From Lysobacter sp. (lineage in GTDB: Bacteria > Pseudomonadota > Gammaproteobacteria > Xanthomonadales > Xanthomonadaceae): 64,000 nt of DNA. The position numbers were made by a program, and so were the translations under genes. Location of the stretch: NCBI GenBank assembly GCA_008015835.1, contig SSGH01000011.1, forward strand, positions 1 to 64,000. Direction: 5' to 3'. Every line of letters begins with the position of its first letter. The stretch's first letter is position 1. Below the pieces are notes generated by a model. That model did no database searches, was not told the origin of the DNA, and saw only the letters and a list, made by a program, of their open reading frames with translations. Below, one piece after another: positions 9,336-17,972 of the stretch.

Positions 9336-9955
9336 GCGTCGGTGCCGGTCGCGCGCGGCGGCGCGGCATCGGCGATGGGACGGCGCGGCGCGATCAGCCA
9401 GGGCTGCTGCGGCAGACGATCGCCGTAGGTGTCGCGGACCCAGTCGTAGCTGCACAGCGGCTTCATCAACATGGACGCGCGAAGCCCGGTTTCGGGCATG
9501 ACGTGTTGGCCGACTTCGCGGAACCCGAAACTGCCGTGGAACAGCAGCGCGGGGTCGGGCACGGCGGCGTCGACGGCGGCGTCCAGAAACACTTCGCAGG
9601 CGATATTCGGATAGCGCAATTCGGCGTAGCTCTGGGCGTCGGCGTAGAACGCGCGGCCCAAGCCGCCGCCGCGGCGACGGCTGGCGACCACGATGCGGTC
9701 GATGTAGAAGAAGCGGTCGTGCCGCTCGCGGAACCAGCGGAAATTGCTGCTGTCGTGCTCGCACTGACTGCCGCAGCCGATCATGAAGCCGGCGAGGGTG
9801 CCGTCGCGTTCGGCCACTCGGAAGTATTCGCTGTTCGCGTAGAAGTGGCGAAGCCGGGCCGGATCGATCGGAAGGATGGTCGGGGCCGCCGCGTTGTTCA
9901 GAGCAAGTACCGAATCCAGCTCGTGCTCGCGCACATCGCGGATGACGATCGACAT
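9332..9955 (-). CDS. GNAT family N-acetyltransferase
   Basis: A 207-residue Gcn5-related acetyltransferase that would transfer acetyl from acetyl-CoA to an amine of an unknown substrate. The core is recognisable from FYIDRIVVASRRRGGGLGRA (about 82-101), where R-R-G-G-G-L-G is the pyrophosphate-binding loop, and GSFGFREVGQ in the final strand. Its stop codon overlaps the minC start by four bases, so it is probably the first gene of the min operon. No RimI/RimJ identity can be claimed. Confidence 0.88.
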   Translation of the reverse strand: MSIVIRDVREHELDSVLALNNAAAPTILPIDPARLRHFYANSEYFRVAERDGTLAGFMIGCGSQCEHDSSNFRWFRERHDRFFYIDRIVVASRRRGGGLGRAFYADAQSYAELRYPNIACEVFLDAAVDAAVPDPALLFHGSFGFREVGQHVMPETGLRASMLMKPLCSYDWVRDTYGDRLPQQPWLIAPRRPIADAAPPRATGTDA

Positions 9956-10247
9956 TCCAAAAACTCCGGCGAGTGATGCGGGCCCGGACGTCGCCCGCGA
10001 TGCGCGGCGCGGGTCCTGTCGGTGCGGGCTCGCAGGCCTTGCGGTCGCGAGAGCGAGCCGCAGGCCCGGGTGGGCGGCCGCGAATTATCGCACGCTCCCC
10101 TGAACGGAGCGAGCGGCCGGCCGCGGCCGCGCCTCGGTCTGGTGCGGTCGCGAGGCGGCGTCGGCTCGGTTGCGAAGGGGCATCGAGGGGGCGCGCCCAT
10201 GACTTCCGGTGGGCTCGGCGGGGGCGGCGAGGGCCTACACTCGCCGA

Positions 10248-11480
10248 ATGCTGTCCCGCATCAGCCACACTCGTTTGCTCGGATACGCCGGCCTCTTCAC
10301 GTGGGGCATGGTGGGTTTGCCGCTGTTGCTGTTATCGCTGGGCGCCGTGGAAGGCGGCGAGGATGCGGTCGGTCCGATGCCGTGGCAGGGCTGGTTGGCC
10401 TGGGGCGTGTTCGGCGTCGGTTATGTGTGGCTGACCCGCTCGCTGGGCGTGCGCCGCGTCACCCTGTTCGATCATGCCGTGCTGCTGCTGCTGATCGCCA
10501 GCGCGATCGCCGTCGGGTATTACAACGAAAGCGGCCTGGGCAATATTCTGCTGACCGTGGTCGCGTGTTTGTTGCCGTGGCTGCTGTCGCTGCGCAAGGC
10601 TTTGATTTGGCTGTTCGTCAGCCAGTTTTCGACGCTACCGGTATTCCTGTTTTCGCTGGGCTTCACGCCGCTGGTGTCGGTGATGCTGTCGTTCCTGTAC
10701 GCGGGCTTCTCCGGCTTCATGTTCATCACCAGCTTGGTCGGGCGCCAGCAGAACCAGGAACGCGAGGAACAGCGCCGTTTGAACGCCGAATTACGCGCCA
10801 CGCGGGCTCTGCTCGCCGAAAGCGTGCGGGTCAACGAGCGCACGCGCATTTCCCGCGAATTGCACGATTTGCTCGGCCATCACTTGACCGCGCTGAGCTT
10901 GAACCTCGAAGTCGCCAGCCATTTGGCCGACGGCAAGGCGCAGGAGCACGTTTCCCAGGCGCACACCCTGGCGAAGCTGCTGCTCAGCGACGTGCGCGAA
11001 GCGGTCAGCCAGATCCGCGACAGCGACGCGATCGACATGGCCGCCACCTTGCTGCCTTTGGCCGATAACGTGCCGGGGCTGCGGATCGATATGCAACTGC
11101 CCGAGTCGTTCTTGTTGGACGACCCCGAGCGCGCCCACGTGTTGCTGCGCTGCACGCAGGAGATCATCACCAACGTCGTGCGTCATGCGCAGGCGACGAA
11201 TTTGGATTTGCACTACCGCTGGCACGACGTCGGCGTGCTGCTGCAGGCCAGCGACAACGGCCGCGGCGCCGACGATGCGCAAGCGGGGAACGGGCTGCGC
11301 GGCATGCGCGAACGGCTCGCCGCCTATGGCGGGACGGTCGAGGTCGAAAGCCGTTCGGGCGCTGGTTTCCGCTTGAAGGTCTACTTGCCGGTCGAACAGG
11401 CCGGCGAGCAGGCGATTCGCGCGCTGCGCTTGGCCGCGGCGCGATCCGTCGAAGGCGGGGCGGGCAAGGCCGCGGCGTGA
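10248..11480 (+). CDS. Sensor histidine kinase, HisKA_3/DesK type
   Basis: A 410-residue membrane kinase. Residues 1-160 contain about five or six hydrophobic helices. A short coiled linker (QQNQEREEQRRLNAELRATR) leads to the phosphoacceptor motif ISRELHDLLGHHL with His206, then a HATPase_c domain ending DNGRGADD and GLRGMRERLAAYGG. The ATG at 10248 has no Shine-Dalgarno sequence; TACACT six bases upstream (10236-10241) is a possible -10, so the message may be leaderless. It is followed by its NarL-type partner 78 bp downstream. The DesK-like layout suggests sensing within the membrane, but the signal is unknown. Confidence 0.92.
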   Translation: MLSRISHTRLLGYAGLFTWGMVGLPLLLLSLGAVEGGEDAVGPMPWQGWLAWGVFGVGYVWLTRSLGVRRVTLFDHAVLLLLIASAIAVGYYNESGLGNILLTVVACLLPWLLSLRKALIWLFVSQFSTLPVFLFSLGFTPLVSVMLSFLYAGFSGFMFITSLVGRQQNQEREEQRRLNAELRATRALLAESVRVNERTRISRELHDLLGHHLTALSLNLEVASHLADGKAQEHVSQAHTLAKLLLSDVREAVSQIRDSDAIDMAATLLPLADNVPGLRIDMQLPESFLLDDPERAHVLLRCTQEIITNVVRHAQATNLDLHYRWHDVGVLLQASDNGRGADDAQAGNGLRGMRERLAAYGGTVEVESRSGAGFRLKVYLPVEQAGEQAIRALRLAAARSVEGGAGKAAA

Positions 11481-11558
11481 AGCGCGGCGCGTCCGCGCAC
11501 CGCGATGCATCGCCCGCGCCTCCCGCACACACTGAAAACTGAGGATTTTGGAGACGAC

Positions 11559-12200
11559 ATGATTCGCGTATGCCTCGTGGACGATCAAACCCTTGTACGC
11601 CAGGGTATCCGCTCTCTGCTGGCGCTGGCGGAGGGCATCGAAGTGGTGGCCGAGGCCGTGGACGGCCGGCAGGCGGTGGACCTGATCCCGCAGATCAAAC
11701 CCGACGTGGTGCTGATGGACATGCGGATGCCGGCGATGTCGGGCCTGGAAGCGCTGCAGGCGCTCTCGCGCGCCGACCAACTGCCGCCGACGATCATCCT
11801 CACCACCTTCGACGACGACCAGCTCGTGCTGGCCGGGATGAAGGCCGGCGCGAAGGGCTATCTGCTCAAAGACGTGTCGTTGGACCAACTGGTCGGCGCC
11901 ATCCAGGCCGTCGCCGGCGGCGGTTCGCTCGTACAGCCGGCGGTCACTCAGCGCCTGCTGTCGGGCCTGGAGCACATGCGCAACGATTTCGTCAGTTTGG
12001 ACCGCCCCGACCCGCTGACCGACCGCGAAACCGAGATTCTGCGGCTCATGGCCTCGGGATTCTCCAACAAGGAAATCGCCAATTCGCTCGGGGTCGCCGA
12101 GGGCACGATCAAAAACCACGTCTCGAACATCCTGTCGAAATTGGGCGTCCGCGACCGCACCCGCGCGGTGCTCAAAGCCTTCGAACTGCAGTTGATCTGA
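11559..12200 (+). CDS. Response regulator, NarL/LuxR family
   Basis: A 213-residue transcription factor, the predicted partner of the kinase just upstream. The receiver domain has acidic pair Asp8/Asp9, phosphoacceptor Asp54 in VLMDMRMPAMSG, and LKD lysine in GYLLKDVS. The C-terminal LuxR helix-turn-helix (about 145-210) contains LTDRETEILRLMASGFSNKEIA and GTIKNHVSNILSKLGVRDRT. ATG at 11559 is chosen because the receiver begins there and GGAG lies nine bases upstream; the open frame extends 18 codons further. The kinase/regulator pair resembles DesK/DesR, VraSR and LiaSR systems. Confidence 0.94.
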   Translation: MIRVCLVDDQTLVRQGIRSLLALAEGIEVVAEAVDGRQAVDLIPQIKPDVVLMDMRMPAMSGLEALQALSRADQLPPTIILTTFDDDQLVLAGMKAGAKGYLLKDVSLDQLVGAIQAVAGGGSLVQPAVTQRLLSGLEHMRNDFVSLDRPDPLTDRETEILRLMASGFSNKEIANSLGVAEGTIKNHVSNILSKLGVRDRTRAVLKAFELQLI

Positions 12201-12357
12201 CCCGCCCGACGGCCGGTTCGTCCGGCCCGTCGCGGCCGGGCGGGGCGCCCGCGGCGTCGCCGACGCCATCCTGGGCTCTCGCTCCGCCCCGGTCTTCCCT
12301 GTTAGGATTCGGGGCTAGCCCGATCCCAGCGGGCCTTAGGTCCCGGAGAGCCCCTGA

Positions 12358-13440
12358 ATGACTCGTCTCATCGAGATTGCGATTTCCCTGGCGATCGTCG
12401 CCGTCCTGTTTCTGATCGTCGGCCTGGTGCTGCCTTCCAGTCGCTTCATCGCGGAGAAGGTCGAGACCAACCGTAAGCTGACCATCGTGTACGACACGCT
12501 CAACGGCTTCAGCCGGTTCAAGGATTGGAACGCGATCGCGTTGCGCGACCCGAAGATGAAATCGAGCGTCAGCGGCCCGGCCAGCGGCGTCGGAGCCACG
12601 TTCGCGTACGACTCCGAAGAATCCCAGGTCGGTAAAGGCTCCTGGAAAATCGTCGAAAGCGTGCCGAACGAAAAAATCGTGATCGACATCGAGAACGATC
12701 GCCAAGGTAAGAACAAGCGCACTGAGTTCCGCCTTAAGCCCACGGGCAATAACAACCGCAACGTCGAGATCATGCAGACGTACAAGGTCGTTTACGGCTG
12801 GAACCTGATCGGCCGTTACGCCGGCCTGTACGTGCGCAGCCACGTCGGCGACGACATGAAATTCAGCTTGGCCAAGCTGACGAATATGCTGGCGTCGATC
12901 CCGAACGTGGATTATCAGTCGTACGGCGAGAAGCTGACCGGCCTGCAGATTTCCGAAGTGCCGGCCGAGCACCTGCTCATCGTCTCGGCGGGTACGCTGG
13001 AGTTCGACGACCCGGTGATCGAAGGCTCGATGCGCTCGAACATGGAGTGGATCAACCGCAGCATCGCCGCGAGCGGTTTGGTCGCCGCCGGTCCGATGCG
13101 CATCATCACCAGCGAACAAGGCCGCAGCACCTACACGTTCGACGTGGCCGTGCCGGTGCGCAAAGCCGGCGCCGCCGAGGGCGCGCCGGTCGAAGGGCCG
13201 CTGACGGGCCTGTCGTTGCAGGGCCCGGTGAAGTACGAACTGCGCCCGGCGCACCGCACCGTCGCCGCGAAGTTCACCGGCTACATCCGCGAGCTGGAAC
13301 ACGTCCGCAACGCTTTGCGCGCCTGGTCGCTGCCGCGCGGTTACGAAGTGGTGGATCGTCCGTACGAGGTCTACAACTCCGGGATCGCCGGCGCCTTCCA
13401 GCCCGACGGCAGCTTCGACGTCTACTGGGCGATCAAGTAA
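12358..13440 (+). CDS. SRPBCC domain protein with GyrI-like C-terminal domain
   Basis: A 360-residue protein with an N-terminal membrane helix (residues about 5-25, IAISLAIVAVLFLIVGLVL). An SRPBCC/polyketide-cyclase-like helix-grip domain follows (about 30-175) with the usual FSRFKDWNAIALRDP start. A second domain (about 190-355) ends in VDRPYEVYNSGIAG and resembles GyrI/AraC-effector small-molecule-binding domains. It has no close operon partner; a strong terminator follows at 13466. The ligand is unknown. Confidence 0.85.
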   Translation: MTRLIEIAISLAIVAVLFLIVGLVLPSSRFIAEKVETNRKLTIVYDTLNGFSRFKDWNAIALRDPKMKSSVSGPASGVGATFAYDSEESQVGKGSWKIVESVPNEKIVIDIENDRQGKNKRTEFRLKPTGNNNRNVEIMQTYKVVYGWNLIGRYAGLYVRSHVGDDMKFSLAKLTNMLASIPNVDYQSYGEKLTGLQISEVPAEHLLIVSAGTLEFDDPVIEGSMRSNMEWINRSIAASGLVAAGPMRIITSEQGRSTYTFDVAVPVRKAGAAEGAPVEGPLTGLSLQGPVKYELRPAHRTVAAKFTGYIRELEHVRNALRAWSLPRGYEVVDRPYEVYNSGIAGAFQPDGSFDVYWAIK

Positions 13441-13465
13441 CCGTCCCGAGTCTCGAATCGCACGA

Positions 13466-13497
13466 ACGAAACGCCGCCTCGCGCGGCGTTTCGTTTT
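13466..13497 (+). terminator. Rho-independent terminator of the SRPBCC gene
   Basis: Perfect 12-bp stem ACGAAACGCCGC / GCGGCGTTTCGT with a CTCGC loop and a following TTTT, 25 bp after the stop codon at 13440. Confidence 0.85.
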
Positions 13498-13529
13498 CCA
13501 GACGACTCTTTTTCGAGACGCCCCCCGGC

Positions 13530-13922
13530 ATGCAGACCAGCGAAACCAACCGGCCCCGCGACCCGCGAGCCAATCCGCGGGCTGATCGCGCGCTCGTCGC
13601 CATCGGCGCCGTGTTCGCGGCTTGCGCGGTGGCGCTGGCCGCGTACGCCTCGCACGGTGCGGATGGCGAGGCCCGCATGCGCTTGCAGACCGCCGCCGCG
13701 TTCGCGCTCGCGCACGGGATCGCGCTCGCCGCGCTCGCGCCGCACTGCGCCCGCCGGCTCGGCCTCTTGGCGTTGATTGCGTTGGCGATCGGCACGCTGC
13801 TGTTTTCTGGTTCGCTGGCGGGCGCGCATTTTTTCGGTTGGCCCACGCGACTAGCGCCGGCCGGCGGCAGCGCGATGATCGTCGGGTGGTTGCTGTACGC
13901 CATCGACGCGTGGCGTCGCTGA
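13530..13922 (+). CDS. DUF423 family membrane protein
   Basis: A 130-residue integral membrane protein of the DUF423/YgdD family. Four hydrophobic helices are visible after a polar N-terminal tail, with the family features AYASHGAD near the first helix and LFSGSLAGAHFFGWPTRLAPAGG in the third/fourth. The ATG at 13530 is assigned because family homology starts shortly after, although no good ribosome-binding site precedes it. It follows a terminator and precedes the glycosylase gene by 34 bp. No biochemical function is known. Confidence 0.85.
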   Translation: MQTSETNRPRDPRANPRADRALVAIGAVFAACAVALAAYASHGADGEARMRLQTAAAFALAHGIALAALAPHCARRLGLLALIALAIGTLLFSGSLAGAHFFGWPTRLAPAGGSAMIVGWLLYAIDAWRR

Positions 13923-13956
13923 GCGTTCCCCGAGCAACGAATCCAGAGGATTGTCC

Positions 13957-14640
13957 ATGCCACGCCATCGTCGCGGTTTCGATACCGATGCGGCCTACGC
14001 GCATCTGAGCAAACGCGACCGCAAGCTCGGCGCGTGGATGAAGCGGATCGGCGTGATCGCGCCCGATCCGCGCTGGCGCAAATCCTTCGACCCGGTCGAT
14101 GCCCTGGCGCGCGCGATTTTGTATCAGCAGCTCAGCGGCAAAGCCGCGGCGACGATCGTGGGGCGCGTGGAAACCGCGATCGGCGCCGATCGCTTCCACT
14201 GCGATACGCTCGCGCGCTGCGACGATGCGGCGCTGCGCGCCTGCGGCGTCTCCGGCAACAAATTGCTCGCGCTGCGCGATCTGGCGCTGCGCGAATCGCG
14301 CGGCGAAATTCCCGATCTCAAGCGCATGTCGACGATGGAGAACGACGCCATCGTCGAGGCGCTCGTGCCGGTGCGCGGCATCGGCCGCTGGACGGTGGAG
14401 ATGATGCTGATGTTCCGCCTCGGCCGTCCCGACGTGCTGCCGGTGGACGATCTGGGCATCCGCAAGGGCGCGCAGGTCGTGGACAACGCCGACACCATGC
14501 CCGCGCCGAAAGCCCTGGCCGAGCGGGGCGAACGTTGGGGGCCGTATCGCACGTACGCGAGTCTGTATTTGTGGCGCATCGCCGATTTCGGTGCGGCGCA
14601 GACGAAACCGAAACCGCCGACCAAGCGCTCGCAGGACTGA
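13957..14640 (+). CDS. DNA-3-methyladenine glycosylase II-like (AlkA, HhH-GPD)
   Basis: A 227-residue DNA repair glycosylase expected to excise alkylated purines. It has the HhH-GPD fold: AILYQQLSGKAA in the N-terminal helical part, the helix-hairpin-helix VPVRGIGRWTVEMMLMF, and the catalytic Asp in VLPVDDLGIRKG. It lacks the N-terminal AlkA domain of the E. coli enzyme (282 residues), as do many short bacterial AlkA proteins. The ATG at 13957 with AGAGGA upstream is preferred to TTG at 13951. It is convergent with the oxidase operon. Confidence 0.93.
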   Translation: MPRHRRGFDTDAAYAHLSKRDRKLGAWMKRIGVIAPDPRWRKSFDPVDALARAILYQQLSGKAAATIVGRVETAIGADRFHCDTLARCDDAALRACGVSGNKLLALRDLALRESRGEIPDLKRMSTMENDAIVEALVPVRGIGRWTVEMMLMFRLGRPDVLPVDDLGIRKGAQVVDNADTMPAPKALAERGERWGPYRTYASLYLWRIADFGAAQTKPKPPTKRSQD

Positions 14641-14673
14641 TACGCGCGACATGCGGTCGCCGCGCCGCCGGCG

Positions 14674-16116
14674 TCAGCGCGGCAGATAGCGTTCGAGCAG
14701 TTTGTTGCGGAATCGTCGCTTCGGGTCGTGCCGCGCTTTCAACGCCGCGTATGCCTCCGCTTCGGGATACGCGCGCAAGAATTGCTCCTGCGTCGCATGC
14801 AGCCGATACGGCAAGTAATAACGGCCGCCGTGATCGAGCGCCGCGTCGATCAATCGCCGGGTCCAGCCTTCGGCCTCGGCGTCGGCCCAGCGATGCGAAC
14901 GCTGTTTGTAGTACAGCACGAACGAAAAGACCTCCTGCGGCGCCCACGACAGCAAACTCGTGCGGTCGGCGGGCGAATGCCGGATCGAGACGTTCAAGAC
15001 GTTCGCCTGCGCATCGATCAGGATGCGGCGCATCGCCGCGACGAACTCCCCGAACTGCGCGACGGGAATGAAGTATTCCTGCAGCAAATAGGTCGAAAAC
15101 AGGCGCGTGCGCGGCTCCAGCGCGTCCGCGTCCAAGCTCGCCTCGCGGTTGCGCCACACCACCGGATGCTCGATCAGTTGCCGGCGAGTGAGCTTGCGAT
15201 CGCGCACGTCCTCGCCGATCGGCAGCTCGGAGGCGGCCCAGATCAGATTCTGATCGCGGCCGTAGCGGCGATCTTCGGGAATCAAACGTTCGCTCAACGT
15301 GACCGGCGCGTCGGTCCGCCGCCAGGTGATCGCGACCGGCCGGTCGAAGCGCGGCGGCACGAGGTCCGCGTTGTGCAGCACCACATCGGCGTCGTCGCGG
15401 ACGTGCGCGCGGAACCACGCCGGATAATCCTCCAGCGCGACGTATTCGGCGTCGCGCACGATGCGCGTGTTCGGTTCGAGATCGAACTCCGCCTCGGTGA
15501 CGACGCCCAAGCCGCCGTAACCGCCGACGACGGCGCGGAACAGGTCGGCGTGGGTGTCGCGATCCAATTCGAGCGTTTCGCCCTCCGCCGTCACGAGTTG
15601 CAGCGCGCGCAGGCTGTTGACCAGCGGCCCGCGTCCGACGTAACGGCCGTGGCAATTCACCGACAACGAACCGCCGACGGTGAAATTGCTGTAGCTCTGC
15701 ATGATCGCGACCGACAAATCGTGCGGGTCGATCAGCGCCTGCAGATCGCGCCAGCGCATGCCGGCCTGCACGCGCACGCGTCGGTTCGCGACATCGAGCG
15801 CGACGAGCCGACGCATCGCGCGCATGTCCAAATGCAGGGAATCCGGCCATGCGACTTGCCCGCCCATGCTGTAGCGGCCGCCGCCGATCGACACCGGTCG
15901 CGCGTCGCCCCGCAGCAGAGCGCTCACCGCCGCGGTCGTCGTCGGCCGCGGCGCATCGGCGACATCGGTCCATTCGAGCCGACTCACGTCCTCGATGCGC
16001 TGCGCGTCGTCGCGGCAGCCGCTCAGCATCGCCGTTAACGACGCGCTGGCGAACGGCGCGGCGAGCAGGGCGCGATTGAGTCGGCGGCGGTCGTCGTCGA
16101 TGCGCGTGTCGTTCAT
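14674..16116 (-). CDS. FAD-binding oxidase, D-arabinono-1,4-lactone oxidase-like lipoprotein
   Basis: A 480-residue flavoprotein of the VAO/lactone oxidase family. The FAD-binding PCMH domain spans about 55-235, with VSIGGGRYSMGGQ and SYSNFTVGGSLSVNCHGRYVGRG. The C-terminal lactone-oxidase-type domain ends LKARHDPKRRFRNKLLERY. The N terminus has arginines (DRRRLNRALLAAP) before a hydrophobic stretch and an LSGC lipobox at about Cys34, consistent with a Tat-exported lipoprotein. It is last in the SPFH-led operon, 16 bp after the acyltransferase. The substrate is probably a sugar lactone or similar alcohol, but this is inferred. Confidence 0.87.
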   Translation of the reverse strand: MNDTRIDDDRRRLNRALLAAPFASASLTAMLSGCRDDAQRIEDVSRLEWTDVADAPRPTTTAAVSALLRGDARPVSIGGGRYSMGGQVAWPDSLHLDMRAMRRLVALDVANRRVRVQAGMRWRDLQALIDPHDLSVAIMQSYSNFTVGGSLSVNCHGRYVGRGPLVNSLRALQLVTAEGETLELDRDTHADLFRAVVGGYGGLGVVTEAEFDLEPNTRIVRDAEYVALEDYPAWFRAHVRDDADVVLHNADLVPPRFDRPVAITWRRTDAPVTLSERLIPEDRRYGRDQNLIWAASELPIGEDVRDRKLTRRQLIEHPVVWRNREASLDADALEPRTRLFSTYLLQEYFIPVAQFGEFVAAMRRILIDAQANVLNVSIRHSPADRTSLLSWAPQEVFSFVLYYKQRSHRWADAEAEGWTRRLIDAALDHGGRYYLPYRLHATQEQFLRAYPEAEAYAALKARHDPKRRFRNKLLERYLPR

Positions 16117-16132
16117 TCGCTGGGCCCCGCGG

Positions 16133-17281
16133 TTACGGTTCGCGCGATGCCGCGCGTTCCGGCGCGGGCGTCGCGTTGAGTGTCGCCGTATTTGCGGCGG
16201 CCTGCGGCGATACGTCCGAAGACGCCGTGGCCAGCCGACGCTTCCAACCCAGCGCCGGGCGTTCGATGCAGAACCACGACAACGCCGCGCAGGCGAACGC
16301 GGCCGCGCTCGCCGCGAGCGTATTGCTCGCCACCGTCGTCGCGCCGGCCAGCATCGCTAATTGCTGCATCGGCCAACCGTAGAGATACACGCCATACGAC
16401 CAATCGTTGCGTTCGATCCGCGGCAGATGCGGCGCGAACCCGACCCAAAACGTGCCGTAGGCGACTAGCGCGAAATACGCGGGCTCGAAAGCGAGTGTGC
16501 CGCGGGTCAGAGCGGCGGCGATCACTAGCGCGAGCAGCAGCGGCCACGACAGCGGAATGCGTTCGCGCCACACCCAAACTAAGGTGCCGGTGATGAAGAA
16601 ACTCGTCACCCAGATGAGATACGACAGATGCTCCGGCAGCGGCGCGCGCCACAGCGCGAACCCGCAGGCGCTCGCGATCGCCACCGCCCAGGCGGGCAGA
16701 TAACGCATCGGTCGCAGCATGCCCAGTGCGCCCGCGACCAACAGCGCGAGATACAGCCTGCCTTCGATCGGCAGCGTCCACAGCGAACCGTTCACCGCGG
16801 TGCGCGGCAGTTGCTCGAACACGCCCGGCAGCCAGAATTCCGCGCGCCACAGCGTCGCGTTCGCCCAGAGATAGCGCCACGTCGTCGCATCGCGCCAGTA
16901 ATGCTCGGCGCTCGTCAACATCGGGCCGAGCACGCACACCGTCGCGACCGTGCAGACGATCAAGGCCGGATAGATGCGCAGGGCGCGCGCGACGAGGAAT
17001 TCCCGCCACGTGCGGCGCTGCAGACTCGCGGCCACCAAGAATCCGCTGACGACGAAAAACACGTCGACCGCGAACGCGCCGGCCGATTTGCTCAACGTCA
17101 GCCGTGCGACGTGATCGCCGCCCGCGGTGCCGGTGATCGCCCAGGCATGGCTGTAGATCACCAACCACGCGGCGACCAATCGGATCGAATTGAAATTGTT
17201 GCGGCCGCCGCGCCAGGCGTCGCCGATGCGCGCGCGGGCGGTTCTCTTTTCGGCCATCGGGTTTTCCGGGGCGTCCGTCAT
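16133..17281 (-). CDS. Acyltransferase 3 family membrane protein (OafA/YrhL-like)
   Basis: A 382-residue integral membrane O-acyltransferase predicted to acetylate an envelope glycan. The N-terminal motif NFNSIRLVAAWLVIYSHAW carries the conserved catalytic-type His, followed by VDVFFVVSGFLVAASLQRR and the RALRIYPAL motif of the family; about ten hydrophobic helices follow. It starts 13 bp after the upstream gene and ends 16 bp before the FAD oxidase. The target polymer (lipopolysaccharide, peptidoglycan or exopolysaccharide) cannot be told from sequence. Confidence 0.92.
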   Translation of the reverse strand: MTDAPENPMAEKRTARARIGDAWRGGRNNFNSIRLVAAWLVIYSHAWAITGTAGGDHVARLTLSKSAGAFAVDVFFVVSGFLVAASLQRRTWREFLVARALRIYPALIVCTVATVCVLGPMLTSAEHYWRDATTWRYLWANATLWRAEFWLPGVFEQLPRTAVNGSLWTLPIEGRLYLALLVAGALGMLRPMRYLPAWAVAIASACGFALWRAPLPEHLSYLIWVTSFFITGTLVWVWRERIPLSWPLLLALVIAAALTRGTLAFEPAYFALVAYGTFWVGFAPHLPRIERNDWSYGVYLYGWPMQQLAMLAGATTVASNTLAASAAAFACAALSWFCIERPALGWKRRLATASSDVSPQAAANTATLNATPAPERAASREP

Positions 17282-17294
17282 GCCGACGCGCGGA

Positions 17295-17972
17295 TCAGCG
17301 CGACATCGGCGCCGTCGCGGACGCCTCTTTCGATGCCGATTCGTTCGGCGTCGACGCCTTGTCCGTCAACACGATCGTTTCGGTCAAAGTCACGATCGCG
17401 TTGCGTTCTGGATTGCGCAGCGTCACGTCGTAGCGATACAGCCCGAGCGGATCGGTCGCGTCGAAATCGGTCTGCAGCGTGACCGGCGAGAGCTGGACGA
17501 TGCGCGGATAGGCGGGCAGGTCGCGCGCCAAGGCGATATCGAATTGCTCGATTAGGACTTTGCCGTTCGGGTCGAGCGTTTTCACGTCGAACGCGGCCTC
17601 GCAGGGCGCCGGGCCTTCGGCCTTCGCGCTGCAGCCCGCGTAAAGAATCAGCAGCACCACGGATTCGCCGCGCGCGACGCTGTCGGCGGGCGTGAGCTTC
17701 GGCGCATGCTCGACCGAGGTTTCGTTCCATTCGCGCACGAATCGTTCCGCTTCGCTCGCGGCGACGAGATGGATCGCCGCCCCGAAGCCTTTGTTCGATT
17801 TCATGCCCGGCATGTCGTCCGCGCGTTCGCCTCGCGCGTTGCGCCAGGTTTCGTAAGCGGGCGGCGCGCCGCTTTGCGGGCCGGCCGCGGACGCGCAGAG
17901 CGCGGCGAGCGTCGTCGCGAGAAAAAGCGCCGCGCTCGCGCGCGAGGCCGAAAACGAAGCGGGAGCGTTCAT
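17295..17972 (-). CDS. Exported protein of unknown function
   Basis: A 225-residue protein with a Sec signal peptide (hydrophobic FLATTLAALCASAA, cleavage near residue 30). The mature part is a single soluble domain, with paired Cys in ILYAGCSAKAEGPAPC and a C-terminal beta-rich region (QTDFDATDPLGLYRYDVTLRN) reminiscent of periplasmic accessory proteins. ATG at 17972 is chosen because it forms a 4-base ATGA overlap with the M15 peptidase stop; the frame extends ten codons further upstream. Its place between a peptidase and an acyltransferase suggests an envelope role. Confidence 0.75.
   Translation of the reverse strand: MNAPASFSASRASAALFLATTLAALCASAAGPQSGAPPAYETWRNARGERADDMPGMKSNKGFGAAIHLVAASEAERFVREWNETSVEHAPKLTPADSVARGESVVLLILYAGCSAKAEGPAPCEAAFDVKTLDPNGKVLIEQFDIALARDLPAYPRIVQLSPVTLQTDFDATDPLGLYRYDVTLRNPERNAIVTLTETIVLTDKASTPNESASKEASATAPMSR

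Noticed and set aside
9336..10268. N-terminal extension of MinC by 311 codons
   Set aside because: The frame is open but overlaps the acetyltransferase gene; the MinC family starts at the ATG overlapping that gene's stop.
12172..14652. 826-residue minus-strand frame across the SRPBCC, DUF423 and glycosylase genes
   Set aside because: Covers three clear plus-strand genes and their terminator and has no recognisable domain.
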